Assembly: GCF_001292625.1 (NCBI RefSeq)
Contig: NZ_LAJH01000010.1
Coordinates: 62,001 to 126,000, forward strand
Direction of reading: 5' to 3'
DNA: 64,000 nt
Source: Shimia sp. SK013
GTDB taxonomy: Bacteria; Pseudomonadota; Alphaproteobacteria; Rhodobacterales; Rhodobacteraceae
Each line of letters begins with the position of its first letter. Within the stretch, counting starts at the first letter, position 1. Of this stretch, positions 36,821 to 46,136 are shown piece by piece. Made by a program: the position numbers and the translations under genes. The notes below the pieces were generated by a model. It was not told the DNA's origin, made no database searches, and was given only the letters and a program-made list of their open reading frames with translations.

Positions 36821-38101
36821 TCAGGCGGCGTTTTTGTTGGCCGGTTTGCGCTTGGTTTTGGCGGCTGGTTTGGCGCTGTTGGCGTCGATGAAGTCAAGCA
36901 CCAGTGGGCGGATGTTGTTGCGCCAGCTCTTGCCGGCAAAAATGCCGTAGTGACCGGCGCCGGGCTCAACATGGCTGGCTTTCTTGGCGTCTGGCAGGCC
37001 GGTACACAGATCCAGCGCCGCGATACATTGGCCGGGTGCTGTGATGTCATCCTTAGCGCCTTCGACGGTTTTGACCGCAACCGTGGTGATTTTGCCGATG
37101 TCGACCTTGCGACCCGCAACGACAAATTCATTGGCGGCAATTTCGCCCTTTTTGAAGATGCGATCCACAGTGGAAAGGTAGAATTCCGCCGTCATGTCCA
37201 TAACGGCAAGATATTCATCATAAAACCGGTTGTGGGCGTCGTGGTCGGACGCTTCGCCCTGCGTGACGCGCATGATTTGATCTGTGAAGGCTTTGGAGTG
37301 GCGCTCTGCGTTCATCGACATAAATGACGAAAGCTGAAGCAAGCCGGGATAAACCATGCGGCCGACGCCGGGATATTTGAAACCGACGCGTTGGATCATG
37401 GTTTCTTCGAGTTGGCCCATGGTGACGCTGTGGCCGAAATCGGTCACCTCGGTGGCGGCGGCGGCAGGATCGATTGGCCCGCCAATGAGCGTCAAAGAAC
37501 GCGGCTGGGCGGATGGGTCTTCTTCGGCGAGGTATGCGGTGGCGGCCAAAGTCAGCGGCGCCGGTTGGCACACGGCAATGACATGGGTGTCTGGTCCAAG
37601 CTCTTTCATGAAATCAACAAGATAGAGCGTGTAGTCTTCGATATCGAACTTGCCTTCGCTCACCGGAATGTCGCGGGCATTGTGCCAGTCGGTGATATAC
37701 ACTTCGCAATCAGCAATCAGGCTTTTGACGGTAGAGCGCAGAAGCGTGGCGTAGTGGCCTGACATTGGCGCAACCAACATGACCTTGCGGTCCATGGGTT
37801 TGCGACCGGAGACCTCAAAGTGGATCAGATCACCGAAAGGGCGTTCCACGATGGTGTTGACGTTCACGAGGTGGTCTTTGCCGTCTTCGCAGGTGAAGCT
37901 GTCGATATGCCAGTCAGGCTTGACGATCATACGCTGGAAGCTGCGCTCTGTGACTTCGCCCCAAGCGGCCATCCACTGAAACGCGGGGTTCGGGAACAAC
38001 GCCATCGCCGGTGAAGAGGCCATTGCCGTTGCTGTGGCGCCCAGCCATTGGTTGGTGTTGCGCATGGTTTCCATGAAGTCATACGTGGCCATGTACCGCA
38101 T
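36821..38101 (-). CDS. phaZ: Intracellular polyhydroxyalkanoate depolymerase
   Basis: The 426-residue protein resembles class I intracellular PHA depolymerases of alphaproteobacteria: MATYDFMETMRNTNQWLGA start, VMLVAPMSGHYATLLR, VYITDWHNARDIPV, THVIAVCQPAPLTLAATAYL with the active-site Cys, and a late GAGHYGIFAGKSW His region. It breaks stored PHA into monomers. It is divergent from phaC. AAGGAG six bases before the ATG at 38101 favours that start over the internal ATG three codons later. Confidence 0.93.
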   Translation of the reverse strand: MRYMATYDFMETMRNTNQWLGATATAMASSPAMALFPNPAFQWMAAWGEVTERSFQRMIVKPDWHIDSFTCEDGKDHLVNVNTIVERPFGDLIHFEVSGRKPMDRKVMLVAPMSGHYATLLRSTVKSLIADCEVYITDWHNARDIPVSEGKFDIEDYTLYLVDFMKELGPDTHVIAVCQPAPLTLAATAYLAEEDPSAQPRSLTLIGGPIDPAAAATEVTDFGHSVTMGQLEETMIQRVGFKYPGVGRMVYPGLLQLSSFMSMNAERHSKAFTDQIMRVTQGEASDHDAHNRFYDEYLAVMDMTAEFYLSTVDRIFKKGEIAANEFVVAGRKVDIGKITTVAVKTVEGAKDDITAPGQCIAALDLCTGLPDAKKASHVEPGAGHYGIFAGKSWRNNIRPLVLDFIDANSAKPAAKTKRKPANKNAA

Positions 38102-38175
38102 GTGCGTCTCCTTTACGTCGGGGTATCCCCGATCTCGAAAGCTCCGTATGATATTTTAAGGAGCAATATTGAATG

Positions 38176-38186
38176 CTGCGTAGCAG
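38176..38186. promoter_or_regulatory. Candidate PhaR operator between phaZ and phaC
   Basis: CTGCGTAGCAG fits the CTGC-N3-GCAG inverted repeat reported for PhaR binding in related alphaproteobacteria, and extends to GCTGC/GCAGC. It lies 25 bases before the phaC start, in the phaZ-phaC divergent promoter region. Confidence 0.7.
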
Positions 38187-38210
38187 CGAGACTAGGGCGA
38201 TTGAGTTAAT

Positions 38211-40004
38211 ATGACAACAAAAGAGACCGCGCCGGATCAGAATTTGGACCTTTTGAACGCGAATTTGGCCAAAGTTGAAGAACTTTCCCGCCGCCTCGTC
38301 GACGTCATGGGGCACCATAAGCCATTGAGAACAGAGCTAAATGCGCCGGAAACGGGAATGTTCGTGAATGCAGCTGCGGCGTATTGGCAGGCCATGACTG
38401 ACAACCCCGGAAAAGTCATGGAAAGCCAGATGGAGCTCTGGTCCAAGTCGGTCAAACACTATGTTGAGGCGCAGCATATGTTGATGCAGGGCAAGTTCGC
38501 TGCACCGCAGGATGACACGCCCAGCGACCGGCGATTCTCTCATCCGATGTGGCAGACGAACCCTTATTTCAACTTCATCAAACAGCAGTACATGCTGAAT
38601 AAGGAAGCGGTTGAAGGCGCGGTGTCGGACCTTGAAGGGCTATCGGTCAAGGAACGTCAGAGGGTTGAATATTTTAGCCAGCAAATTCTCGACATGATGG
38701 CGCCGACCAATTTTCTGGGCACCAATCCGGAGGCGCTGGAGAAGGCGATAGAGACAGATGGTCAGTCGCTGGTTGACGGGCTTGAGAACCTGATTGCGGA
38801 TTTGGAAGACAACAATGGTGAGTTGTTGGTGAAGCTGGCCGATGAAAATGCTTTTGAAATCGGGCGCAATATCGCGACGGCGCCGGGCAAAGTGGTGTTC
38901 CGCAATCGGATGTATGAGCTTTTGCAGTTCACGCCGACTACGGAAACGGTGCACGAGATCCCGCTGCTGATTTTCCCGCCGTGGATCAACAAATACTATA
39001 TTCTGGATCTGAAGGAACAGAACAGCATGATCCGCTGGCTGACCGATCAGGGCTATACCGTGTTTGTCGTGAGCTGGATAAACCCCGATCAAAGCTATGC
39101 CGACGTTGGCATGAGCGACTATATCGAAGACGGTTTTTTGTCTGCAATTGCCGAGACCAAAGAAATCACTGGCCAGAAACAAGTCAACGCAGTGGGCTAC
39201 TGTATCGCGGGTACCACGCTGCATTTGACACTGGCATTGATGAAATTGCGGGGCGACAAGTCCGTGAAATCGGCGACGTTCTTTACCACGCTGACAGATT
39301 TCAATGATCAGGGTGAATTCACACCTTTCCTGCAGAATGATTTTATCGACGGCATCGACCGTGAGATCGATGAGGCGGGAATCCTGCGCTCGTTCATTAT
39401 GCAACGTACGTTCAGCTTCCTGCGCTCCAACGACCTTGTCTACACGCCAGCCATCAAATCCTACATGATGGGCGAGGCGCCGCCCGCGTTTGACCTTTTG
39501 TATTGGAACGGTGACGGTTCGGGTTTGCCGGGCAAGATGGCGCATGAATATTTGCGCAATCTGTGTCAGGGCAATCAGTTCGTGAACGATGGCATCGAGC
39601 TGTGCGGGGAACGGCTGCATATTTCCGACGTGGATGTACCGATCTGCTCTGTGACCTGCGAGACGGATCATATCGCGCGCTGGAAAGACTGTTACGTGGG
39701 TTTCCAAATGACCAAGAGCCGATCCAAAACATTTATCGTCTCACAGTCAGGCCATATCGCGGGCATAGTGAACCCGCCCAGCAAAAAGAAATACGGGCAT
39801 TACGTGAACAAGGACCTCACGGGCACGGCTGAGGAGTTTATGGAAGGCGCAACGTTTCAGGAGGGATCATGGTGGCCAAGGTGGGACACATGGCTGTCAT
39901 CCAAGTCTGGCAAACAGGTTTCTGCGCGCCAGCCCGGTGATTCGACGCACAACGCCTTGGAAGACGCCCCAGGCAGTTACGTTCAGGCGCGCGCAACAAT
40001 CTGA
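38211..40004 (+). CDS. phaC: Class I polyhydroxyalkanoate synthase
   Basis: The 597-residue protein has the PHA synthase pattern: the active-site lipase-like box VGYCIAGTT (Cys near residue 327), an earlier IFPPWINKYYILDL, and WNGDGSGLPGKMAHEYLR. The C-terminal HIAGIVNPPSKKKYGHY supplies the catalytic His. Class I enzymes act alone on 3-hydroxyacyl-CoA to make PHA granules. phaZ is divergent, and phaP and phaR follow on the same strand. Confidence 0.97.
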   Translation: MTTKETAPDQNLDLLNANLAKVEELSRRLVDVMGHHKPLRTELNAPETGMFVNAAAAYWQAMTDNPGKVMESQMELWSKSVKHYVEAQHMLMQGKFAAPQDDTPSDRRFSHPMWQTNPYFNFIKQQYMLNKEAVEGAVSDLEGLSVKERQRVEYFSQQILDMMAPTNFLGTNPEALEKAIETDGQSLVDGLENLIADLEDNNGELLVKLADENAFEIGRNIATAPGKVVFRNRMYELLQFTPTTETVHEIPLLIFPPWINKYYILDLKEQNSMIRWLTDQGYTVFVVSWINPDQSYADVGMSDYIEDGFLSAIAETKEITGQKQVNAVGYCIAGTTLHLTLALMKLRGDKSVKSATFFTTLTDFNDQGEFTPFLQNDFIDGIDREIDEAGILRSFIMQRTFSFLRSNDLVYTPAIKSYMMGEAPPAFDLLYWNGDGSGLPGKMAHEYLRNLCQGNQFVNDGIELCGERLHISDVDVPICSVTCETDHIARWKDCYVGFQMTKSRSKTFIVSQSGHIAGIVNPPSKKKYGHYVNKDLTGTAEEFMEGATFQEGSWWPRWDTWLSSKSGKQVSARQPGDSTHNALEDAPGSYVQARATI

Positions 40005-40029
40005 ATTAGAACGGTTTTCAAAAAAAATG

Positions 40030-40070
40030 CTGCGGTGCGGCGAGAAAAAACTTGAAATGCTGCGCTGCAG
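40030..40070. promoter_or_regulatory. Two candidate PhaR sites upstream of phaP
   Basis: CTGCGCTGCAG at 40060-40070 is an exact CTGC-N3-GCAG match; CTGCGGTGCGG at 40030-40040 is a one-mismatch copy. Each is preceded by A/T-rich sequence, and together they lie in the 142-base gap before phaP. PhaR is known to repress phasin genes through such sites. Confidence 0.7.
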
Positions 40071-40146
40071 AATAGATATTGGTCTCGAGAATAGAAACGC
40101 GGGCCCTCCCTGATTATCGCCCGCAAATGATTTGAGGACTTTGACT

Positions 40147-40590
40147 ATGGCTAAAGCAGCAACCGACGCCACCGCATTCCTGAAAGACATGATGGGCGCA
40201 TTCCCCGTTGACACATCCGCTTTTGAAGGCGCTTTCCAGAACACGGCGTCGCTGAACGAAAAGCTGACCGGTGTTGCCCTGACCGCTGCCGAGAAATCTT
40301 CGGAAATCTCCTCCAAGTGGACCAAAGACACCATCGCCAAGCTGACCGACATGACCAAAGCCAAGGCAGAGCCAGCTGACTACGCCAAAGCGATGACCGA
40401 CTTTGCATCTGCTCAGGCAGAAGTGGCGGCGGAAAACATGGCGGCTTTCGCTGAAGTTGCGAAAAAAGTTCAGATGGAAACTGTTGAGCTGCTGATGGCG
40501 GCTGGCAAAGACGTGACCGAAGAAGCGACTGCCGCTGTGAAAAAGGCCACTGACGAAGTGACCACCGCAGCTAAAAAAAGCGACCGCTAA
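40147..40590 (+). CDS. phaP: Phasin (PHA granule coat protein)
   Basis: The 147-residue protein is Ala/Lys/Glu-rich and helical, with the phasin pattern: FQNTASLNEKLTGVALTAAE, SEISSKWTKDTIAKL and AEVAAENMAAFAEVAKKVQ. Phasins coat PHA granules and control their number and size. GAGGA eight bases before the ATG at 40147 fixes the start. It lies between two candidate PhaR sites and a terminator. Confidence 0.93.
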   Translation: MAKAATDATAFLKDMMGAFPVDTSAFEGAFQNTASLNEKLTGVALTAAEKSSEISSKWTKDTIAKLTDMTKAKAEPADYAKAMTDFASAQAEVAAENMAAFAEVAKKVQMETVELLMAAGKDVTEEATAAVKKATDEVTTAAKKSDR

Positions 40591-40642
40591 GTAATTTGGC
40601 GCTGATCTAGCACACAATCCTCCCCAGTTGTGCGGATCGCGC

Positions 40643-40669
40643 GGGCAGGCCATTGGCCTGCCCTTTCTG
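40643..40669 (+). terminator. Rho-independent terminator of phaP
   Basis: GGGCAGGCC-ATT-GGCCTGCCC is a perfect 9-bp stem followed by TTTCTGCTTT. It lies about 50 bases after the phaP stop. Confidence 0.88.
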
Positions 40670-40742
40670 CTTTCAGAGCTATCTTTTTTTTCTGCACTCG
40701 CATAAGCTTTTTCGGCAGTGCAAAATTTCTGGGGAGAGTGCA

Positions 40743-41291
40743 GTGGCGGAAGACAGCAAACCACTTTTGATCAAACGCTACGCCAGCCGGCGCCTTTATA
40801 ACACCGAGACAAGCGATTACGTGACGCTCGATGACATCGCCGGGTTCATCCGGACAGGGCGTGAAGTTCAGATCATTGACCTCAAGAGCGGCGATGACCT
40901 GACCCGCCAATATCTGTTGCAAATCATTGCTGAACACGAGAGCCGGGGCGAAAATGTCCTGCCGGTGAATGTGCTGAATGATTTGGTGCGAGCCTACACA
41001 ACACAGGCGACCTCGATGGTGCCGCAGTTTCTGCAAACCTCGTTTGAGATGCTGCGCGAAAGTCAGGAAAAGGTCATGGAAACTATGGGCAGCGGCAGCA
41101 TGAAGGTGCCCGGCCTTGATGTAATGCAAGCGCAGCAAGAAGCCTTTATGAAAGCCATGACTGGCGGCATGAACTGGAATACAACCCAGCCAAGTGAGCC
41201 TGCCGCAGAAAAAGCAGATGACGGCGAAGATCTTGATGACATCAAGAAACAGCTCGCTGAACTGCAAGACAAACTGTCCAAGCTGAAATAA
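40743..41291 (+). CDS. phaR: PHA synthesis repressor
   Basis: The 182-residue protein starts at a GTG (GGGGAG six bases upstream) and matches PhaR: LLIKRYASRRLYNTETSDYVTLD near residues 9-31 (PHB_acc_N domain), SGDDLTRQYLLQIIAEHESRG, and a charged helical C-terminus. PhaR represses phaP and itself, releasing DNA when it binds PHA. The TGC-rich segments before its GTG may be its own operator. Confidence 0.94.
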   Translation: MAEDSKPLLIKRYASRRLYNTETSDYVTLDDIAGFIRTGREVQIIDLKSGDDLTRQYLLQIIAEHESRGENVLPVNVLNDLVRAYTTQATSMVPQFLQTSFEMLRESQEKVMETMGSGSMKVPGLDVMQAQQEAFMKAMTGGMNWNTTQPSEPAAEKADDGEDLDDIKKQLAELQDKLSKLK

Positions 41292-41293
41292 CT

Positions 41294-41320
41294 AAGGCAG
41301 GGCGATTGCCCTGCCTTTTC
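41294..41320 (+). terminator. Rho-independent terminator of phaR
   Basis: AAGGCAGGGC-GATT-GCCCTGCCTT is a 10-bp stem followed by TTCGATTT, just past the phaR stop. Confidence 0.85.
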
Positions 41321-41344
41321 GATTTAGCGGGGTGATCAGGCGAC

Positions 41345-42553
41345 TTAAGCGGCCTGACGTCCCATGACATCGTCGGCCGCACCGGTCAGAGCACCTGCGA
41401 TGTAGTCGAGATCGTCTTTCTTCAGTCGCGCGGGCAGGCGGACGTCACACGCCTTCATCAGCATGGCACGGGTCTGCGGAAGCTCGGGCAGGTTAGGAAC
41501 AAATTGCCAGTTCCAGAAGGCACGGGCGTTGTTGGTCGATTGACCAAATACCTGAACCTTGATCCCGCGGGCGTTGGCGGCTTCCTGAAATGCGAGGATC
41601 TGGTCGTTGTCCAGACCTACGAGATTGAACTGAATTGAATCCGGAGCACGCTCTTCGGGGGGCAATTTTTCCGGAACCTGCAGCCAATTGGAGCCGTTCA
41701 GGATTGCCGCGACATAGTCGTGGTTGGCGCGGCCATCGCGCACGCGGCGTGGTACTTCGGCGAGTTGCGGGCGGATGATCGCGGCCGCCATGTTGGACAG
41801 GCGCAAGTTGTAAAGTGGCAACTGGTTCTGCCAGCGGCCAAAAGCCTCCTGTAGCGCACCGGTGTTGTCACCTTCGGGGGATTTGTGTTTCTGCCAGTTG
41901 TGCTCATAGGCGCCGGACATGATCACGGCGCGGGCCACCAGATCGGCGTCATCGGTCACCAGAATGCCGCCTTCACCAGAGTTCACCAACTTGTAAGATT
42001 GGAAGGAAAAGCAGCCAACATTGCCAATCGTACCGATGTTGCGGCCGTTCCATGTGGTGCCAAGGCTATGGGCTGCGTCTTCGATCACCGGGATATTGCG
42101 TGCCGTGCACAATTTCATGATCGCATCCATGTCGGATGTATGGCCTCGCATGTGGCTGATGATCACGGCGTCGATGTTGTCATCCAGCCGCCTGGTGAAG
42201 TCGGCGATGTCGATGCGGTAGTTTTCGCCAACCTCACAGAGAACCGGCACACAGTCAGCGTGCACCACAGACGATGGCACGGCAGCAAAGGTAAAACCCG
42301 GCAGCAAAACGCGGGCGTCGCGAGGCAGATCTAACGCTTTGAGAGTCAGGAAAAGTGCGGCGGAGCAGGACGATACGGCCAAAGCATATTTGGTTCCAAG
42401 CATCGCGGCGAATTCGGATTCCAAGAGCGATACAGGCGCATTTTCAGGCGCGGTATAGCGAAACAAGTCACCTGTTTGCAGCAATCGCTCGACTTCGGCG
42501 CGGGCGGATTCCGGGATCGGTTCAGCGTCATACACATTCGGCGGAAGAGTCAT
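41345..42553 (-). CDS. DegT/DnrJ/EryC1/StrS family PLP aminotransferase
   Basis: The 402-residue protein has the family motifs: YALAVSSCSAALFLTLKAL near residues 51-69, VLLPGFTFAAVPSSV, VIEDAAHSLGTTWNGR, and the PLP-Lys segment CFSFQSYKLVNSGEGG. These enzymes aminate sugar or amine keto-substrates; here no sugar genes are near. It precedes the polyamine-like genes on the same strand, so an amine-related role is possible. The ATG at 42553 is used. Confidence 0.88.
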   Translation of the reverse strand: MTLPPNVYDAEPIPESARAEVERLLQTGDLFRYTAPENAPVSLLESEFAAMLGTKYALAVSSCSAALFLTLKALDLPRDARVLLPGFTFAAVPSSVVHADCVPVLCEVGENYRIDIADFTRRLDDNIDAVIISHMRGHTSDMDAIMKLCTARNIPVIEDAAHSLGTTWNGRNIGTIGNVGCFSFQSYKLVNSGEGGILVTDDADLVARAVIMSGAYEHNWQKHKSPEGDNTGALQEAFGRWQNQLPLYNLRLSNMAAAIIRPQLAEVPRRVRDGRANHDYVAAILNGSNWLQVPEKLPPEERAPDSIQFNLVGLDNDQILAFQEAANARGIKVQVFGQSTNNARAFWNWQFVPNLPELPQTRAMLMKACDVRLPARLKKDDLDYIAGALTGAADDVMGRQAA

Positions 42554-42668
42554 AGATTTCAACTTTCTTAAGCTCGACTTTCAAAAATGTAAATCAAATC
42601 GCAGCCGAGCGCTAGAGCTCAGCCGCCGTTCGGGATGAAGATTCTATGAAATTATCTCTGGCGTTGCG

Positions 42669-43973
42669 TTAAACACCCAACCTGTCGCGCAGGCTGTACC
42701 ATGTCATCGCGAGGGCCAGCAGAGGGCTGCGCAACGCCGTTCCGCCGGGAAAAGGCTGGGCGGGGACCCGCGCCATGGTGTCAAACCCCTCGTTTTGCCC
42801 TGCGATGGCCGTAGCAATAAGTTGTCCGGCATGCGTGGCTGTGCCTACGCCGTGACCGCTGTACCCCGACGCCGTAAGAATGTTTGGCGCCAATCGGCGA
42901 AGATAGGGCATGCGTTTCATTGTGATGGCCAAAGTGCCGCCCCAAGCGTAGTCGATTTTTACATCGCAAAGATGCGGGAAGACCTCGACCATCGGTTTGC
43001 GCACGGTGGCAGAAATGTCTTTAGGGAAGCGATAGCCATAGCTCTCGCCGCCACCAAACAGCAGCCGCTTGTCGTGACTGAGGCGGAAATAGTTCACCAC
43101 AAATTTTGTGTCGGCCACCGCAACATCTTGGGTCAGCACCTTGGCGGCATCGTCGCCTAAAGGTTCTGTCGCGGCGATGAAGTTGTTGATCGGCATGACG
43201 CGGGTCGCGACTTTGGGTTCGAGATCCCCAAGATAGCCATTGCAGGCCAGAACCAGATGATCCGCGGTGACTTTCCCCGCCCGCGTGCTCACTGTGACCT
43301 TGCTGCCTTGGTTGATTTGAGTGACTTCACTGCTCTCAAAGATTTTCACGCCGGCCGCGCTTGCGGCGACCGCCAGCCCAAGAGCATAGCTGAGAGGGTG
43401 CAAATGGCCGGCGCCCATATCGAGGCTGCCGCCAACGTATTTCGGGGATGGGCACAGCGCTTGCAGGGCGTCTCGGTCCAGAGGTTCGATTTGGTCATAG
43501 CCGTAGCGTTGCTGCAGATGCGCCGTGTAGGCGTGTTCCTCGTTGCTTTCGCGCTTGGAAAAACAGGCATGCGCAATACCGGGCTTGAAGTGACACGAAA
43601 TTTTGTGCTCACTGATCAAGTTGCGCACCAGGCTTTTTGCGTCCTCGGCCAAATGCCAGAGTTTTGCGGCGTCCTCCGGGCCGACGAGATTTTCCAGTGC
43701 GTCCTGCTCCATACGCTGGCCGGACCCCAATTGGCCGCCGTTGCGCCCCGACGCGCCAAAGCCCACGCGTTGTGCCTCAAGCAGCACCACATCGTAACCC
43801 TTTTGCGCCAGATGGAGCGCTGTGGACAGACCGGTAAACCCGCCGCCAATGACGCAGACGTCTGCCTGCCGGTTGCCTTGAAACGACGGGAACGGCGCCA
43901 GAGGTTCTGCGGTTGCCGCATACCAGCTTTCGGGATATTCGCCTTTGCGATCATTGCTGTAGAGCAGGTTCAT
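42669..43973 (-). CDS. FAD-dependent amine oxidase (DAO family), glutamylputrescine-oxidase-like
   Basis: The 434-residue protein has the DAO fold: a dinucleotide site VCVIGGGFTGLSTALHLA near residues 40-57, the GFGASGRNGGQLGSGQR segment, and a GYSGHGVGTATHAGQL C-terminal FAD loop. This is the PuuB/gamma-glutamylputrescine oxidase pattern, which oxidises the amine after glutamylation. Its neighbours (glutamine-synthetase-like ligases) support that reading. The specific amine is unknown. Confidence 0.88.
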   Translation of the reverse strand: MNLLYSNDRKGEYPESWYAATAEPLAPFPSFQGNRQADVCVIGGGFTGLSTALHLAQKGYDVVLLEAQRVGFGASGRNGGQLGSGQRMEQDALENLVGPEDAAKLWHLAEDAKSLVRNLISEHKISCHFKPGIAHACFSKRESNEEHAYTAHLQQRYGYDQIEPLDRDALQALCPSPKYVGGSLDMGAGHLHPLSYALGLAVAASAAGVKIFESSEVTQINQGSKVTVSTRAGKVTADHLVLACNGYLGDLEPKVATRVMPINNFIAATEPLGDDAAKVLTQDVAVADTKFVVNYFRLSHDKRLLFGGGESYGYRFPKDISATVRKPMVEVFPHLCDVKIDYAWGGTLAITMKRMPYLRRLAPNILTASGYSGHGVGTATHAGQLIATAIAGQNEGFDTMARVPAQPFPGGTALRSPLLALAMTWYSLRDRLGV

Positions 43974-43984
43974 GCAGGCCTCTT

Positions 43985-44045
43985 AGGCTTTTTGTTCCGC
44001 AAAATACCTCCGCCGGAGGCTTCGGGTCGGGGATCCCGACCCGAA
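43985..44045. repeat. Intergenic repeat element with stacked hairpins
   Basis: AGGCTTTTTGTTCCGC and AAAATACCTCCG are followed by CCTCCG-C-CGGAGG and then an 11-bp stem with a GAT loop (44021-44045). A sequence starting almost identically occurs at 58925. The element lies between two same-strand genes and is probably a Roseobacter-type intergenic repeat acting as a terminator or RNA stabiliser. Confidence 0.55.
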
Positions 44046-44047
44046 CA

Positions 44048-45406
44048 TTACACGTTGAGCAACAAGTGCTCTCGCTCCCAGGGGGAGATCACCCCGAGAA
44101 ACTCTTCGTACTCCGCACGTTTCACGATCGAATAAACCCGCGCGAATTCCGGCCCCAGCACATCATGTAATGCTGTGGCCTCGTCAAAGAGGTCCAGCGC
44201 CCCCCCTAGAATGCGCGGGATCGCCTCGTCGCCGTCATACGCGTCGCCCTTGTATTGTTTGTCGGGGCGGTCCTGTTCGATCAGTCCGAGATAGCCACAA
44301 GCCAGTGATGCGGCGATGCCAAGGTAGGGGTTACAGTCCATGCCGGCGATACGGTTTTCAACACGACGCGCGGCGGGTGAGGACAGCGGAATGCGAATGC
44401 CGGTGGTGCGGTTGTCGCGTGCCCATTCCAGATTGATCGGAGCCGCGTGGTCCCGAACGTAACGGCGATAGCTGTTCACGTAGGGCGCCAGCACTGCGAT
44501 GGCCGAGGGCAGGTGGGATTGTAAGCCGGCAATGAAGTGAAAAAACGCATCGGTGTCGCCACCCTGCGGACCGGAGAAGATGTTTTGACCGGTTTCGATG
44601 TCGATCACCGAATGGTGGATATGCATGGCGGAACCGGGTTCATTTGCGATCGGTTTTGCCATGAATGTCGCATAACAATTGTGGCGCAGCGCGGCCTCAC
44701 GGATCAGCCGTTTGAAGTAAAAGACCTGATCGGCCAATTCCACCGGATCGCCGTGGACCAGATTGATTTCCAACTGTCCGGCGCCACCTTCTTGGGTTAT
44801 GCCATCGATTTCAAAGCCTTGGGCCTCGGCAAAATCATAGATGTCGTCGATCACCGGGCCAAATTCATCAACGGCCGTCATCGAATAGGCCTGCCGCGCC
44901 GCGGCAGGACGACCAGAGCGGCCCATCATCGGTTTGATTTCTTGTGCCGGGTCGGTGTTGCGGGCAACCAGAAAGAATTCCATTTCCGGGGCGACGACGG
45001 GTTCCCAGCCTTTTTTGCGGTAAAGCTCGACCACGCGTTTGAGCACGTTGCGCGGGCTGAAAGGCACCGGATTATCTTCGGTGTCATAGGCGTCATGGAT
45101 CACTTGGAGCGTCCAATCTCCGGTCCAAGGCGCGGCTGTAGTCGTGGACCAATCCGGGCGTAGGACCATATCCTTTTCGATAAAGCCACCTTCGCCAGCG
45201 GCCTCTCCCCAACCACCGGTAAGTGTCTGGTAAAAGATGGAATCCGGCAGGTGGAAGTAACTTTGGCGCGCGAATTTGCTCGCAGGAACGGCCTTGCCGC
45301 GGGCGATGCCGGGCAAGTCCGAGATGATGCATTCGACCTCATCCAGTCGGCGGTCTTTGAGGTATTCGCGGGCGGCCTCGGGGGCTTTGGAAGTCCAGTC
45401 GCTCAT
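44048..45406 (-). CDS. Glutamine-synthetase family ligase, gamma-glutamylpolyamine synthetase-like
   Basis: The 452-residue protein has the GS fold with EMEFFLVARNTDP, EGGAGQLEINLVHGDP, FMAKPIANEPGSAMHIHHSV and NRTTGIRIPLSSPAARRVENRIAG. The PuuA subgroup ligates glutamate to putrescine or other amines with ATP. It overlaps the amidotransferase stop by four bases (ATGA). A second, similar ligase follows at 46137, suggesting two amine substrates or paralogues. Assignment to a particular amine is inference. Confidence 0.88.
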   Translation of the reverse strand: MSDWTSKAPEAAREYLKDRRLDEVECIISDLPGIARGKAVPASKFARQSYFHLPDSIFYQTLTGGWGEAAGEGGFIEKDMVLRPDWSTTTAAPWTGDWTLQVIHDAYDTEDNPVPFSPRNVLKRVVELYRKKGWEPVVAPEMEFFLVARNTDPAQEIKPMMGRSGRPAAARQAYSMTAVDEFGPVIDDIYDFAEAQGFEIDGITQEGGAGQLEINLVHGDPVELADQVFYFKRLIREAALRHNCYATFMAKPIANEPGSAMHIHHSVIDIETGQNIFSGPQGGDTDAFFHFIAGLQSHLPSAIAVLAPYVNSYRRYVRDHAAPINLEWARDNRTTGIRIPLSSPAARRVENRIAGMDCNPYLGIAASLACGYLGLIEQDRPDKQYKGDAYDGDEAIPRILGGALDLFDEATALHDVLGPEFARVYSIVKRAEYEEFLGVISPWEREHLLLNV

Positions 45407-46086
45407 TGGTGGCGCTCCTGTCGGAAAAAGTCGGCAAATTGATCGGCGATTGTTTGATTGGCGATTGGTTCGGCAAGGGTGTCTTCGGCGGCGTCCAGCA
45501 GAGTGTCGGGCACCAAGCCGCGACCGCGGGTGTTGATCAGCCCGTCCAGAAACAACCCGTCAAACTCGGGGTGGGCCTGCACCGTCAAGGCGCGGTCGCC
45601 GTAGAGGACCGCGGCATGGGCGCAAAAATCGTTGCTGGCAAGCGTTACAGCGCCTGGCGGCAGTTCGGTCACCTGATCCTGATGCCAGGCGTTGAGCGCA
45701 ATTTCGGTGCCAGCGAAATCGTAAGTCTGGCGTCCGACTGCCCAGCCGCCTTCGTATTTTTCCACTTTGCCACCAAGGGCTTGTGCAATGATTTGATGGC
45801 CAAAGCAAACCCCAACTAGAGGCACATTTTCGCTGACACAAGCGCGGATGAAGTCCTCAAGAAGCGGTATCCATGCGTGGTCCTCGTAGGCGCCGTGTTT
45901 GGACCCCGTGATCAGCCACCCTTGTGCATCTTGGATGCCTTCAGGAAAGACCCCGTCCACCACATTGAAGGTCACAAACTCGAAATCATGGCCAGCAAAA
46001 AGCGCCTGAAAGAGATTGGAGTATTCACCGAATTCCTCCACTAACTCCTCTGGAGTATGGCCAGTTTGCAGGATTCCGATTTTCAT
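45403..46086 (-). CDS. Class I glutamine amidotransferase
   Basis: The 227-residue protein has the GATase1 triad: the nucleophile in VPLVGVCFGHQIIAQALGGK, and the His/Glu in TVQAHPEFDG. It would release ammonia from glutamine or hydrolyse a gamma-glutamyl amide, as PuuD does with glutamyl-GABA. It is linked by a four-base overlap to the ligase gene, so the two are translated together. Confidence 0.9.
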   Translation of the reverse strand: MKIGILQTGHTPEELVEEFGEYSNLFQALFAGHDFEFVTFNVVDGVFPEGIQDAQGWLITGSKHGAYEDHAWIPLLEDFIRACVSENVPLVGVCFGHQIIAQALGGKVEKYEGGWAVGRQTYDFAGTEIALNAWHQDQVTELPPGAVTLASNDFCAHAAVLYGDRALTVQAHPEFDGLFLDGLINTRGRGLVPDTLLDAAEDTLAEPIANQTIADQFADFFRQERHQ

Positions 46087-46136
46087 GGTGCACCGTTTTT
46101 TTGATCAAATTTTTCGCGTTTGGCAGAGTGCCCGAT

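Noticed and set aside
38640-39707. A 355-codon open frame antisense to phaC
   Set aside because: It is opposite an unmistakable PHA synthase and lacks a ribosome site.
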